NCBI GenBank assembly: GCA_009780875.1 | Contig: WQZE01000084.1 | Location: 1 to 5,512 of the forward strand | Direction: 5' to 3' | DNA: 5,512 nucleotides | Origin: Bacillota bacterium | GTDB lineage: Bacteria > Bacillota > Clostridia > Christensenellales > Pumilibacteraceae | Shown: positions 1 through 5,512 of the stretch, one piece after another | Layout of the letters: each line of letters begins with the position of its first letter | How positions within the stretch are numbered: position 1 is the stretch's first letter | Translations under genes and position numbers: made by a program | The notes under the pieces: generated by a model | Databases searched by the model: none | The model's input: only the letters and a program-made list of their open reading frames with translations | What the model was told of the DNA's origin: nothing

Positions 1-1
1 A

Positions 2-553
2 ATGGGACTTGAAAGAAACGCCACCGTACAGTATGGAGATGAGAAAGCGGCAATGTGGAATGGCGAAAGAGACTTTGCGGTAGAGGGCAATTGGTCTTCG
101 GGCGGGTTTTATGCGAGCGATGTGCAAACACCCGTGGATGACCATTATGCGTTTAGGAGTGCACCTTTCAACGCAAGTGTTGGCAACGATGGCAAATATT
201 TGATGGCTGGATTTTTTCACGGCTGGATGATATCAAAAAATTGTTTTAATAATGAGACAAAACTCAAAAATGCAGTGGCGTTTATCAAGGCGCAAGTGGA
301 CAATATTGCCGAGTTTGGAGCACCTACCAGCAACGGCGTCTCTCCAAGCAGTGACAAGACTATTGTACAACAAACCTTGGATATCGTCAAACTCCAAGAC
401 GAAGGATACCAATTGCTTGCACCTTTGGATGACAGATTGCCACAAGCGGTCAAAGATGCTTTGATGGGTGACGGTTTGCAAGTCCTTTTGCAAGGTGGCA
501 GTATTTCGGCCAATACCATCATCAAAAATGTAATGGATGCATTTGATAGATAA
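2..553 (+). CDS. Extracellular solute-binding protein of a carbohydrate ABC transporter (family 1), C-terminal part, 5' truncated by window
   Basis: This is the C-terminal 183 residues of a sugar-binding lipoprotein-type subunit, which binds the substrate outside the membrane and delivers it to the permease pair. The visible part has the family-1 pattern: a segment ending in KAAMWNGERDFAVEGNW (about residues 15-31), where a small-residue/Met stretch precedes a conserved Gly-x-Trp. It is followed by an APF segment and the Gly-rich GKYLMAGFFHGWMIS stretch (about 64-78) typical of the ligand-cleft lobe. The C-terminal helices end at FDR. Family members are usually about 400-450 residues, so roughly 250 residues, including any signal peptide and lipobox Cys, lie left of the window. 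The ATG at position 2 is therefore probably an internal Met and not the true start. Two permease genes follow, which supports the assignment. The substrate cannot be read from this fragment. Confidence 0.88.
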   Translation: MGLERNATVQYGDEKAAMWNGERDFAVEGNWSSGGFYASDVQTPVDDHYAFRSAPFNASVGNDGKYLMAGFFHGWMISKNCFNNETKLKNAVAFIKAQVDNIAEFGAPTSNGVSPSSDKTIVQQTLDIVKLQDEGYQLLAPLDDRLPQAVKDALMGDGLQVLLQGGSISANTIIKNVMDAFDR

Positions 554-570
554 TCTTTGTGACAAAATGA

Positions 571-615
571 CCGTGCAATACGCAACGCCCTTCAAAGGCT
601 TTGCGTATTGTGTGG
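571..615 (+). promoter_or_regulatory. Long hairpin just after the binding-protein gene, probable mRNA-stabilising or attenuating element
   Basis: CAATACGCAA (576-585) is matched perfectly by TTGCGTATTG (601-610). The stem extends outward through three G-U pairs (573-575 with 611-613) and two C-G pairs (571-572 with 614-615). It extends inward past one mismatch (586/600) through GCC/GGC (587-589 with 597-599), leaving a loop at 590-596. It begins 17 bases after the stop codon. No T-tract follows directly: the nearest is 634-638, 18 bases past the stem, so it is not a standard intrinsic terminator. By analogy with the structured malE-malF intergenic region of E. coli, it may protect the binding-protein mRNA end or reduce read-through so that binding protein exceeds permease. 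The role is inference; the pairing is seen directly. Confidence 0.7.
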
Positions 616-616
616 C

Positions 617-640
617 GCAAAAGACCTTGACCGTTTTTGC
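617..640 (+). repeat. Second, AU-rich inverted repeat directly after the main hairpin
   Basis: GCAAAA (617-622) pairs with TTTTGC (635-640), with a possible extra G-U pair (623/634) and a loop of about 11 bases. It starts two bases after the main hairpin. It is weaker and AU-rich and might only be chance. Stacked on the first stem it could strengthen a transcript 3' end. Confidence 0.35.
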
Positions 641-678
641 AACATTGTGGTAGCAAAGTTTGTGGTGATAGAGTGTGG

Positions 679-688
679 AGTGTACACT
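679..688. repeat. 10-base perfect palindrome, possible operator
   Basis: AGTGTACACT is self-complementary and lies about 65 bases upstream of the first permease start. Perfect palindromes of this size can be binding sites for dimeric repressors, but no promoter hexamers near it are convincing and there is only one copy visible. It is recorded as a weak candidate only. Confidence 0.2.
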
Positions 689-742
689 GGGTTGAAAGGT
701 GTGATGATGCTACGACAAGACAAGCAAGATTTGCAAAAGCAG

Positions 743-747
743 AGGAG
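743..747 (+). promoter_or_regulatory. Ribosome binding site of the first permease gene
   Basis: AGGAG ends five bases before the ATG at 753, inside a purine-rich AGAGGAGAGAGG run. The in-frame stretch back to the stop codon at 705-707 holds no other ATG, GTG or TTG, so this site fixes the start. Confidence 0.8.
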
Positions 748-752
748 AGAGG

Positions 753-1616
753 ATGTATAAAAACAAATGGCTAGCCTGTATATTGCTGACCGTGCCTTTT
801 GTGGCATTTGTGGGTGTATTTTTGTTGTACCCTGCGGGGGTCAATATTTACAATAGTTTTTTCAAGTTTGCCAATAGGTTGGACCAGCACCCTACTTTTG
901 TGGGCTTTGACAACTATATGAAAGTGTTCAAGGAGCAAAATTTTGTACGCTCCTTGCTCAACACGGGGCTTTTGATGCTTTGCGTAGTCGTGTTTCAGAT
1001 TGGTATTGCATTGCTGCTTGCAATGCTTGTAAGCAGTCTCAAAAAAGGTGCGACCGTTTTTAGAATCATCTTTTTTATGCCCATCGTGGTATCCGCTACG
1101 GCGATTGGCTTGTTGTATCTTATGTTTATTCAACCCAATGGGTTGTTTACACAAATTTCGGGTGGTGAAAACATCAACTGGTTGCCAGCGGGCAAGCCAA
1201 GAGCCTTGTTGATAGTGATGACGCCCGTTGTGTGGCAGTATATTGGGTTTTATTTTGTCATCTTTTTGACGGGTCTATCAGGGATATCGGAGGATGTGTA
1301 TGAGGCCGCCAAAATTGATGGAGCGGGGAGATTGCGAACCGTTTTCAGAATCACTTTGCCAATGCTCCAAAATGTGATACGGACTTGTGTCATTTTGGCA
1401 ATCACAGGGGCTCTCAAAGTGTTTGATTTGCCACATATTATTGCCAAGGATGGTGCGCCTGGCTATGAGACCATTTTTATGGGGACATACAACAATTGGT
1501 TGTACAGTAGGGGCAGAGTGGGTGAGTCTGCGGTGTACTCTCTATTGATAGTGGTTGTGGGGATTGCGGTGTCGGTTGCTACCAAGTTTGCACTCAAAGA
1601 GAACAAAGATATCTAA
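753..1616 (+). CDS. Carbohydrate ABC transporter permease, MalF/UgpA type
   Basis: This is an integral membrane subunit that, with the next gene product, forms the channel of a sugar ABC importer. At 287 residues the protein has the usual length of UgpA-type permeases. Six hydrophobic segments are visible at about residues 8-29, 69-93, 103-126, 152-174, 208-229 and 260-280. The cytoplasmic EAA loop that docks the ATPase is intact: EAA at 184-186, Gly190, Ile200 and LP at 202-203, within EDVYEAAKIDGAG and the following RITLPML. It starts at the first available ATG behind a strong Shine-Dalgarno sequence. It follows the binding-protein gene after a structured 199-base gap and precedes the partner permease by 29 bases, which indicates one operon. 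The family is certain; the sugar transported is not visible. No ATPase gene is present, so the energising subunit must be encoded elsewhere. Confidence 0.95.
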   Translation: MYKNKWLACILLTVPFVAFVGVFLLYPAGVNIYNSFFKFANRLDQHPTFVGFDNYMKVFKEQNFVRSLLNTGLLMLCVVVFQIGIALLLAMLVSSLKKGATVFRIIFFMPIVVSATAIGLLYLMFIQPNGLFTQISGGENINWLPAGKPRALLIVMTPVVWQYIGFYFVIFLTGLSGISEDVYEAAKIDGAGRLRTVFRITLPMLQNVIRTCVILAITGALKVFDLPHIIAKDGAPGYETIFMGTYNNWLYSRGRVGESAVYSLLIVVVGIAVSVATKFALKENKDI

Positions 1617-1632
1617 ACAACAAAACCAATGC

Positions 1633-1638
1633 AAGGAG
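1633..1638 (+). promoter_or_regulatory. Ribosome binding site of the second permease gene
   Basis: AAGGAG lies seven bases before the ATG at 1646, in the 29-base gap between the two permease genes. The close match and good spacing support this start. Confidence 0.8.
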
Positions 1639-1645
1639 TGAGATT

Positions 1646-2524
1646 ATGGATGCTGTGTGCGTAGAAAAAGATAAAGAAAGGCTACAAAAAATTGTAAAAA
1701 CGGCACTCAAAGTGATTGTGTTGACCGTGCTTGTGGTGTGGGCTGCTATTGCGGTTTTTCCGTTTGCGTGGACACTTTTTTCTTCTTTCAAAAATAGATA
1801 TGTCGTGGTTGACAAGCCGTTTGCTTTTGATTTTGCCAAAGATGCTTTTGAAAACTACAAAAAAATCTTTGAGGGCAGTCTCAATATTGGGACAGCGTAT
1901 CTCAATAGTTTGTATATCAGTGGGCTGGTGACCGTGGGGACGGTGTTGATAGCCTATTTGTTTGCATTTATGTTGGCTAGGTTTCGGTTTAGGGGCAAGG
2001 GGATATTGGAGGCATTGGTCGTTGCGTGTATGATGTTCCCCGCTTTTTCGCTCATTTTCCCTATTGTCAAAATTTTGTCAGCCCTCAATTTGTTTGGAGA
2101 GCAACTGGGCGTCGTGTTGCCTCAAATTGCGCTCAATTTGGGATTTACAACGCTCCTCATCACCTCGTTTGTGCGTACACTACCACAAGACATTGAGGAG
2201 GCGGCGTTTATTGATGGGGCATCGCTCCCCAGGGTCATTTTTGGGATTGTGTTGCCAATGGTCAAGAGTGCCATTGTGACGGCGATGATATTTGTATTTT
2301 TGTGGAGTTACAATGATTTGTTTTTGCAAATGTTGATTATTGACAACGAAAAAAAATACCCGGTCTCTTTGCTACTCAATCGCCTTGCATCCAAAGAGAG
2401 TGGTTTTGATTATGGAAAAATGGCGGCAGCGGTCACGCTGGTCAGTTTTCCGATTATCATTGTGTATATTGCCTTGCAAAGATATATTATCAAAGGCTTG
2501 ACAGCGGGTGCCTTGAAAGGATAA
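1646..2524 (+). CDS. Carbohydrate ABC transporter permease, MalG/UgpE type
   Basis: This is the second membrane subunit of the sugar importer and pairs with the upstream permease. It has 292 residues, a little longer than the common 270-280 because of a charged N-terminal extension (residues 1-18, rich in Lys, Glu and Asp) before the first membrane segment. Hydrophobic segments lie at about 20-46, 88-111, 121-145, 154-176, 207-231 and 260-277. The EAA loop is intact: EAA at 185-187, Gly191, Ile201 and LP at 203-204. The C-terminus GLTAGALKG is the standard ending of MalG-type permeases and shows that the 3' end is complete. The gene overlaps nothing, and the GH3 gene follows after 42 bases. 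The substrate class is carbohydrate by family; the exact sugar is unknown. Confidence 0.95.
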   Translation: MDAVCVEKDKERLQKIVKTALKVIVLTVLVVWAAIAVFPFAWTLFSSFKNRYVVVDKPFAFDFAKDAFENYKKIFEGSLNIGTAYLNSLYISGLVTVGTVLIAYLFAFMLARFRFRGKGILEALVVACMMFPAFSLIFPIVKILSALNLFGEQLGVVLPQIALNLGFTTLLITSFVRTLPQDIEEAAFIDGASLPRVIFGIVLPMVKSAIVTAMIFVFLWSYNDLFLQMLIIDNEKKYPVSLLLNRLASKESGFDYGKMAAAVTLVSFPIIIVYIALQRYIIKGLTAGALKG

Positions 2525-2554
2525 GGGGATTGCTGGTAGGACAGAAATCTAGGA

Positions 2555-2560
2555 TTAGGG
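2555..2560 (+). promoter_or_regulatory. Weak ribosome binding site of the GH3 gene
   Basis: TTAGGG six bases before the ATG at 2567 is a poorer Shine-Dalgarno match than those of the two permease genes. An in-frame TAG at 2537-2539, with no other start codon after it, leaves the ATG at 2567 as the only reasonable start. Confidence 0.5.
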
Positions 2561-2566
2561 AACATT

Positions 2567-4165
2567 ATGAAAACAGAAATCATAGCAGGGCAGATGATGT
2601 TGGTGGGCTTTGGGGGTACAACAGCACAAGTGATTTGTGATGCCATCCAAAAGCATCATTTTGGCAATATCATATTGTTCAAAAGAAACATACAAAATGC
2701 CGAGCAGTTGCGTACACTTTGTCAAAAAATTTGGGATGCGTGCTTGCAACACAATGGCATAGCCCCCTTGATTGCCATTGACCAAGAGGGGGGCAGTGTG
2801 AGGCGTATCTTTGAGGGTGTGACCGATGTGCCGGGGCAGATGGCGATTGCCAGTGCAAGCATTGAGAACAAAAAAGCAAGCAAACAAGTTGCTCATATTG
2901 TGGCGCGCCAACTCAAAGAACTTGGGATTGGGCTCAATTTGGCGCCCGTGGTGGATGTCAATACCAACCCATACAACCCGGTGATTGGGGTGCGGTCTTA
3001 TGGCGATGACCCCAAGAGAGTGTCTCGCTTGGCACAAGAATTTGTCAAAGAACACCAAAAGCAGGGGGTGGCTGCGTGCTACAAGCATTTTTGTGGACAC
3101 GGTAGTGTGCAAGTGGATTCACATATTGGTGTGCCCGTGGTGGACAAATCATTGTCACAACTTTCAGAGTGTGAGTTGGTGCCCTATATGGATATGCAAA
3201 AAAGCGGGAGTGCACCCGCTGCTGTGATGACCGCACATATTTTGTACCCACAAATTGACAAGGACAACATTGCCACGCTGTCGCAGGCCATCCTTGGGGG
3301 GATTTTGCGTGATAAATTGCAATACAACGGATTGGTTTTGACGGATTGCTTTGAGATGGAGGGATTGTCAAAAACTTTGCGGATAGAAGACGCCGCCGTG
3401 CAAAGTCTGCAAAGTGGGGCGGATATCATCACGGTATCTCACACTCTGGATAGGCAAATTGCCGTGCACAACGCACTTTGTGAGGCGATAGAGAGTCAAA
3501 AAATTAAAAAAAGTGTGTTGGATGCCATCCAAACACGCATTGGAGACACCAAAGCAAAGTTTTTGGGCAAGCAAATGGGCACCAAGCGATTGAAACCAGC
3601 AGATTTTGACAAGAGCGAAAGGATGGCAAACAGGTTGAGTAGAGGCAGTATTTGTGTGCAAGGTGAGATGGGAGACCTGACAGAAGCCGTAGTGATAGGT
3701 GTCAAAAATTTTGCCAGCACGATTGCCGAGGACAGAGTTGATTGTATAGATGTGGCACAAAAAGTGGGAGAGGCTCTTGGGCTTGATTTTGTAAGCGTGT
3801 CAATGGAGGAGATGTGCGCAGTGTACGGGTCGGCACACAAAACCTCTGAGATAAAGACCTCAAAAACGGAGCAAGGCTTGCAATCTTTGTTGCAAGAAAT
3901 GGACACCTGGGTGAAGGATAGGCGTGTGATTTTGTGTTTGTCCAACGCACAAATTGACAAGCAGCAACAAGCACTCTATGATTTTTTTGTGCAAAAAAAA
4001 GACACCGTGCTCGTGTCTCTCCGTACGCCCTATGATATGCTGCATAGGCAAAAACCATCTTGTCATGTTGCTATTTTTGAGTATACCCATCTTGCAATAC
4101 GGTCACTCATTGAGGTACTGCAATCCAAAAAGGCGAGCGGTACAATGCCTGTTGTGTTGTCATAG
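2567..4165 (+). CDS. nagZ: Glycoside hydrolase family 3, NagZ-like beta-N-acetylhexosaminidase, cytoplasmic
   Basis: This enzyme likely cleaves terminal beta-linked N-acetylglucosamine from an imported oligosaccharide or muropeptide in the cytoplasm. The 532-residue protein has an N-terminal TIM barrel (about 1-330): IDQEGG at 71-76, NPVIGVRSYGDDP at 137-149, KHFCGHG at 173-179, DSH at 184-186 and the nucleophile region LTDCFEMEGL at 258-267, with Asp260 the expected nucleophile. The Asp-Ser-His of the mobile loop is the acid/base dyad typical of NagZ enzymes, as opposed to plain GH3 glucosidases. A second alpha/beta domain (about 350-532) ends in the common EYTHLAIRSLIEVL and MPVVL pattern, so the gene is complete; this two-domain form resembles Gram-positive NagZ. 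There is no signal peptide, since the barrel begins almost at Met1. Oddities: Cys176 replaces the usual Pro of KHFPGHG, and Cys261 follows the nucleophile. Position after the two permeases suggests it processes their cargo. The exact substrate is inferred; a beta-glucosidase or beta-xylosidase is less likely because of the DSH motif. Confidence 0.9.
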   Translation: MKTEIIAGQMMLVGFGGTTAQVICDAIQKHHFGNIILFKRNIQNAEQLRTLCQKIWDACLQHNGIAPLIAIDQEGGSVRRIFEGVTDVPGQMAIASASIENKKASKQVAHIVARQLKELGIGLNLAPVVDVNTNPYNPVIGVRSYGDDPKRVSRLAQEFVKEHQKQGVAACYKHFCGHGSVQVDSHIGVPVVDKSLSQLSECELVPYMDMQKSGSAPAAVMTAHILYPQIDKDNIATLSQAILGGILRDKLQYNGLVLTDCFEMEGLSKTLRIEDAAVQSLQSGADIITVSHTLDRQIAVHNALCEAIESQKIKKSVLDAIQTRIGDTKAKFLGKQMGTKRLKPADFDKSERMANRLSRGSICVQGEMGDLTEAVVIGVKNFASTIAEDRVDCIDVAQKVGEALGLDFVSVSMEEMCAVYGSAHKTSEIKTSKTEQGLQSLLQEMDTWVKDRRVILCLSNAQIDKQQQALYDFFVQKKDTVLVSLRTPYDMLHRQKPSCHVAIFEYTHLAIRSLIEVLQSKKASGTMPVVLS

Positions 4166-4224
4166 ACCACCGCCGATTGACGGTATACGAGTTTGTCCAT
4201 TGTATTGTGTGGACAGCATTGCCA
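4166..4224. other. Short convergent intergenic region without a clear terminator
   Basis: These 59 bases separate the stop of the GH3 gene from the stop of the opposing rqcH gene. The best structure is TGTCCA (4194-4199) with TGGACA (4210-4215), a 6-bp stem with a 10-base loop. GCCG/CGGT (4172-4175 with 4181-4184) makes an even weaker stem. Neither is followed by a T-tract on either strand, so no intrinsic terminator can be called. Confidence 0.5.
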
Positions 4225-5512
4225 TCAAAGAGTCTCTTGCACTGTACAAACAGCGTCCACCCAAATGGTTTTTTGGTTTTGATAGACCACTTTGCCGGGG
4301 GGAGAATTGCGGGGTTTGGTCACATTTTTGATGGGGCAGTAATCCACAGGTATTTTGTCATTGGACTTTGCTTTGCTATAAAAAGCGACAAGGCTCCCCA
4401 CTTTTTGGATGGTGGGCAAGGGGATGGGTTTGGTGCGGTCGTTTGGCTTGATGATTCCGTGACAACCGTGAATTTGGCTTGCGTGAAGCCACAGGTCGGT
4501 AGAGTGGGATTTGCGTACCAACACATCATTTTGCAAATTGTTTTTGCCGATGAGTACGGTGTACCCATCCACCAAAAATTTGCGAGGCTCGCTTGTTTGT
4601 GCGGTATGTTTTTTGTTGGGTGGAGGGGCAATTTTTGCAACCACGCACTCCTCCAACAAAGTTTGCAAGGTGTCCATACTGTCTGCATTTTGCACAAGGC
4701 ACTCTATGGACCGCAAGTATTCTAGGTGCGTTTGTGCCTCTTGCAATTTTTGCGTAGAGATTTGGATGGTTCGTTGCTTTTTTTGATAGCGAGTAAAATA
4801 ACTTTGTGCGTTTTGGGAAGGGCTTTTTTTGGCATCCAAGGGGATGGTGACCATTGTATTGTCATAGTAGTTGAGACATTGTGCTGTGGTGTCACCGTAT
4901 TTGATTTGGTACATATACGCTGTCAAGAGTTCTCCATACAGTTGATTTTTGGGAGCATCTTGGGCTTGTTCAATTTGTGTGAGCAGTGTTTGCACACCCT
5001 TTTTTGCCTTGGTCACGCTTTGCCCCACCTTGGTGAGCAAAGAGTTTTTGGCGTTGTGCAAAGCATCTGCTTTTTGTTTGGTGTCAAAAAAATTTTGCAC
5101 TGCTAGATTGCACGACTCCAAATAGATAGGAGAGTACTCCGTTGTTTTGAGTGTGCAAAACTTTGTTGCGGGTGCAAAAAAACAAAAATCCAAATACAAA
5201 CCATCTTTGTCTACCAAAATGCAAGGTTTGGGTGTTTGTTTTTGTGCGAGTTGTTGCAAGGCATGCAGTTTTTGCAAATAGGCGTCATTGCTGGGCGCAG
5301 GCGGAGCATATTTCATTTGTGGGAGCATTGGGCGTGTGGAGACATCCAAACCCGCTTTGTGCAAGCAATCTGTGATTTTGAGCGTTTCGTCCACCAAAAA
5401 AAGGTTGGAACGACGCCCCATTAGTTCGCAAATCAAGGTGCGACAAGTCCTTTCTCCAAGTTCGTTGCTTGTGTCAAAGGCAAAGTGAATGATTCTTTCG
5501 TCAAGGACACAA
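4225..5512 (-). CDS. rqcH: RqcH, NFACT-family ribosome quality control factor (FbpA/Rqc2 homolog), 5' end beyond window
   Basis: RqcH binds the 50S subunit with a stalled peptidyl-tRNA and recruits alanyl-tRNA to add C-terminal alanine tails that mark the chain for degradation. Older annotations call it fibronectin-binding protein. The reading frame stays open to the right edge (428 visible residues), so the TTG at 5436 is not the true start. In order from the edge: the end of NFACT-N with LDERIIHF (visible residues 3-10), NELG and ICELMGRRSN (27-36); a Lys/Gln-rich coiled-coil segment (about 140-290) with LYGELLTAYMY and IPLDAKKSPSQNAQSYF; and the NFACT-R domain (about 310-420) with IGKNNLQND (321-329), DLWLH (339-343) and PVDYCPIKNV and NQKTIWVD near the end. 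About 90 residues should be missing, giving about 520 in total against about 570 in B. subtilis. The helix-hairpin-helix segment seems absent between YAPPAP and CILVDKDG. The gene converges on the sugar operon and is probably unrelated to it. Confidence 0.93.
   Translation of the reverse strand, partial: CVLDERIIHFAFDTSNELGERTCRTLICELMGRRSNLFLVDETLKITDCLHKAGLDVSTRPMLPQMKYAPPAPSNDAYLQKLHALQQLAQKQTPKPCILVDKDGLYLDFCFFAPATKFCTLKTTEYSPIYLESCNLAVQNFFDTKQKADALHNAKNSLLTKVGQSVTKAKKGVQTLLTQIEQAQDAPKNQLYGELLTAYMYQIKYGDTTAQCLNYYDNTMVTIPLDAKKSPSQNAQSYFTRYQKKQRTIQISTQKLQEAQTHLEYLRSIECLVQNADSMDTLQTLLEECVVAKIAPPPNKKHTAQTSEPRKFLVDGYTVLIGKNNLQNDVLVRKSHSTDLWLHASQIHGCHGIIKPNDRTKPIPLPTIQKVGSLVAFYSKAKSNDKIPVDYCPIKNVTKPRNSPPGKVVYQNQKTIWVDAVCTVQETL

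Noticed and set aside
634..638. T-run after the hairpin as an intrinsic terminator
   Set aside because: It lies 18 bases beyond the stem and is only five T long, so it does not form a standard terminator with it.
567..653. A 28-codon reading frame starting with ATG in the gap after the binding-protein gene
   Set aside because: There is no Shine-Dalgarno sequence before it, its coding stretch lies across the hairpin, and the product resembles no known family.
627..656. TTGACC followed by TAGCAA as a promoter for the permease genes
   Set aside because: The -10 match is poor (TAGCAA) with 18-base spacing, and nothing else supports a start there.
2555..3112. A 185-codon - strand reading frame overlapping the start of the GH3 gene
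   Set aside because: The + strand carries the conserved GH3 motifs in the same place, and the - strand product has no recognisable feature.
4177..4725. A 182-codon + strand reading frame with several hydrophobic stretches
   Set aside because: It lies antisense to the clearly conserved NFACT-R domain of rqcH and shows no family motif; it is a shadow frame.
4726..5106. A 126-codon + strand reading frame rich in Leu, Phe and Cys
   Set aside because: It is antisense to the RqcH coiled-coil region, and the composition follows from the T- and G-rich + strand.
5434..5436. The TTG codon as the start of rqcH
   Set aside because: Conserved NFACT-N residues (LDERIIHF and NELG) are encoded in frame upstream of it, and the frame stays open to the window edge.

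Overview
The window looks like a bacterial chromosome segment from a Firmicutes-type (Clostridia-like) organism. This rests on the gene content: a carbohydrate ABC transporter without its own ATPase gene nearby, a NagZ-type cytoplasmic glycosidase, and an RqcH/NFACT protein. GC content is moderate by eye. The code is standard (TGA is used as a stop and Trp is TGG). Many cysteines in the glycosidase and in RqcH would fit an anaerobe, but that is weak evidence. The species cannot be named from this sequence.

Layout. Positions 1-553 hold the C-terminal part of an extracellular sugar-binding protein whose 5' end lies left of the window. A 199-base gap (554-752) follows, with a strong hairpin and two weaker inverted repeats. 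Next come two ABC permease genes of the MalF/UgpA and MalG/UgpE types (753-1616 and 1646-2524), 29 bases apart. After 42 bases comes a complete GH3 beta-N-acetylhexosaminidase-like gene (2567-4165). These four + strand genes look like one sugar-uptake operon. The convergent - strand gene (4225-5512, open at the right edge) encodes RqcH, the ribosome-quality-control factor that adds C-terminal alanine tails to stalled nascent chains. It has no obvious link to the sugar operon.

How the genes work together (inference). The binding protein captures an oligosaccharide outside the cell. The two permeases carry it across the membrane, powered by an ATPase encoded elsewhere, as with shared MsmX-type ATPases. 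The intracellular GH3 enzyme then removes a terminal sugar. The NagZ-type Asp-Ser-His motif points to an N-acetylglucosamine-containing substrate such as a chito-oligosaccharide, a glycan fragment or a cell-wall muropeptide.

No mobile element, CRISPR array, tRNA, rRNA or clearly new system is visible. The points most worth checking are the hairpin after the binding-protein gene, an RqcH that seems to lack its helix-hairpin-helix segment and has Asp-Glu-Arg where Asp-Arg is expected, a Cys substitution in the GH3 signature motif, and a strand-composition bias that continues through the oppositely oriented gene.
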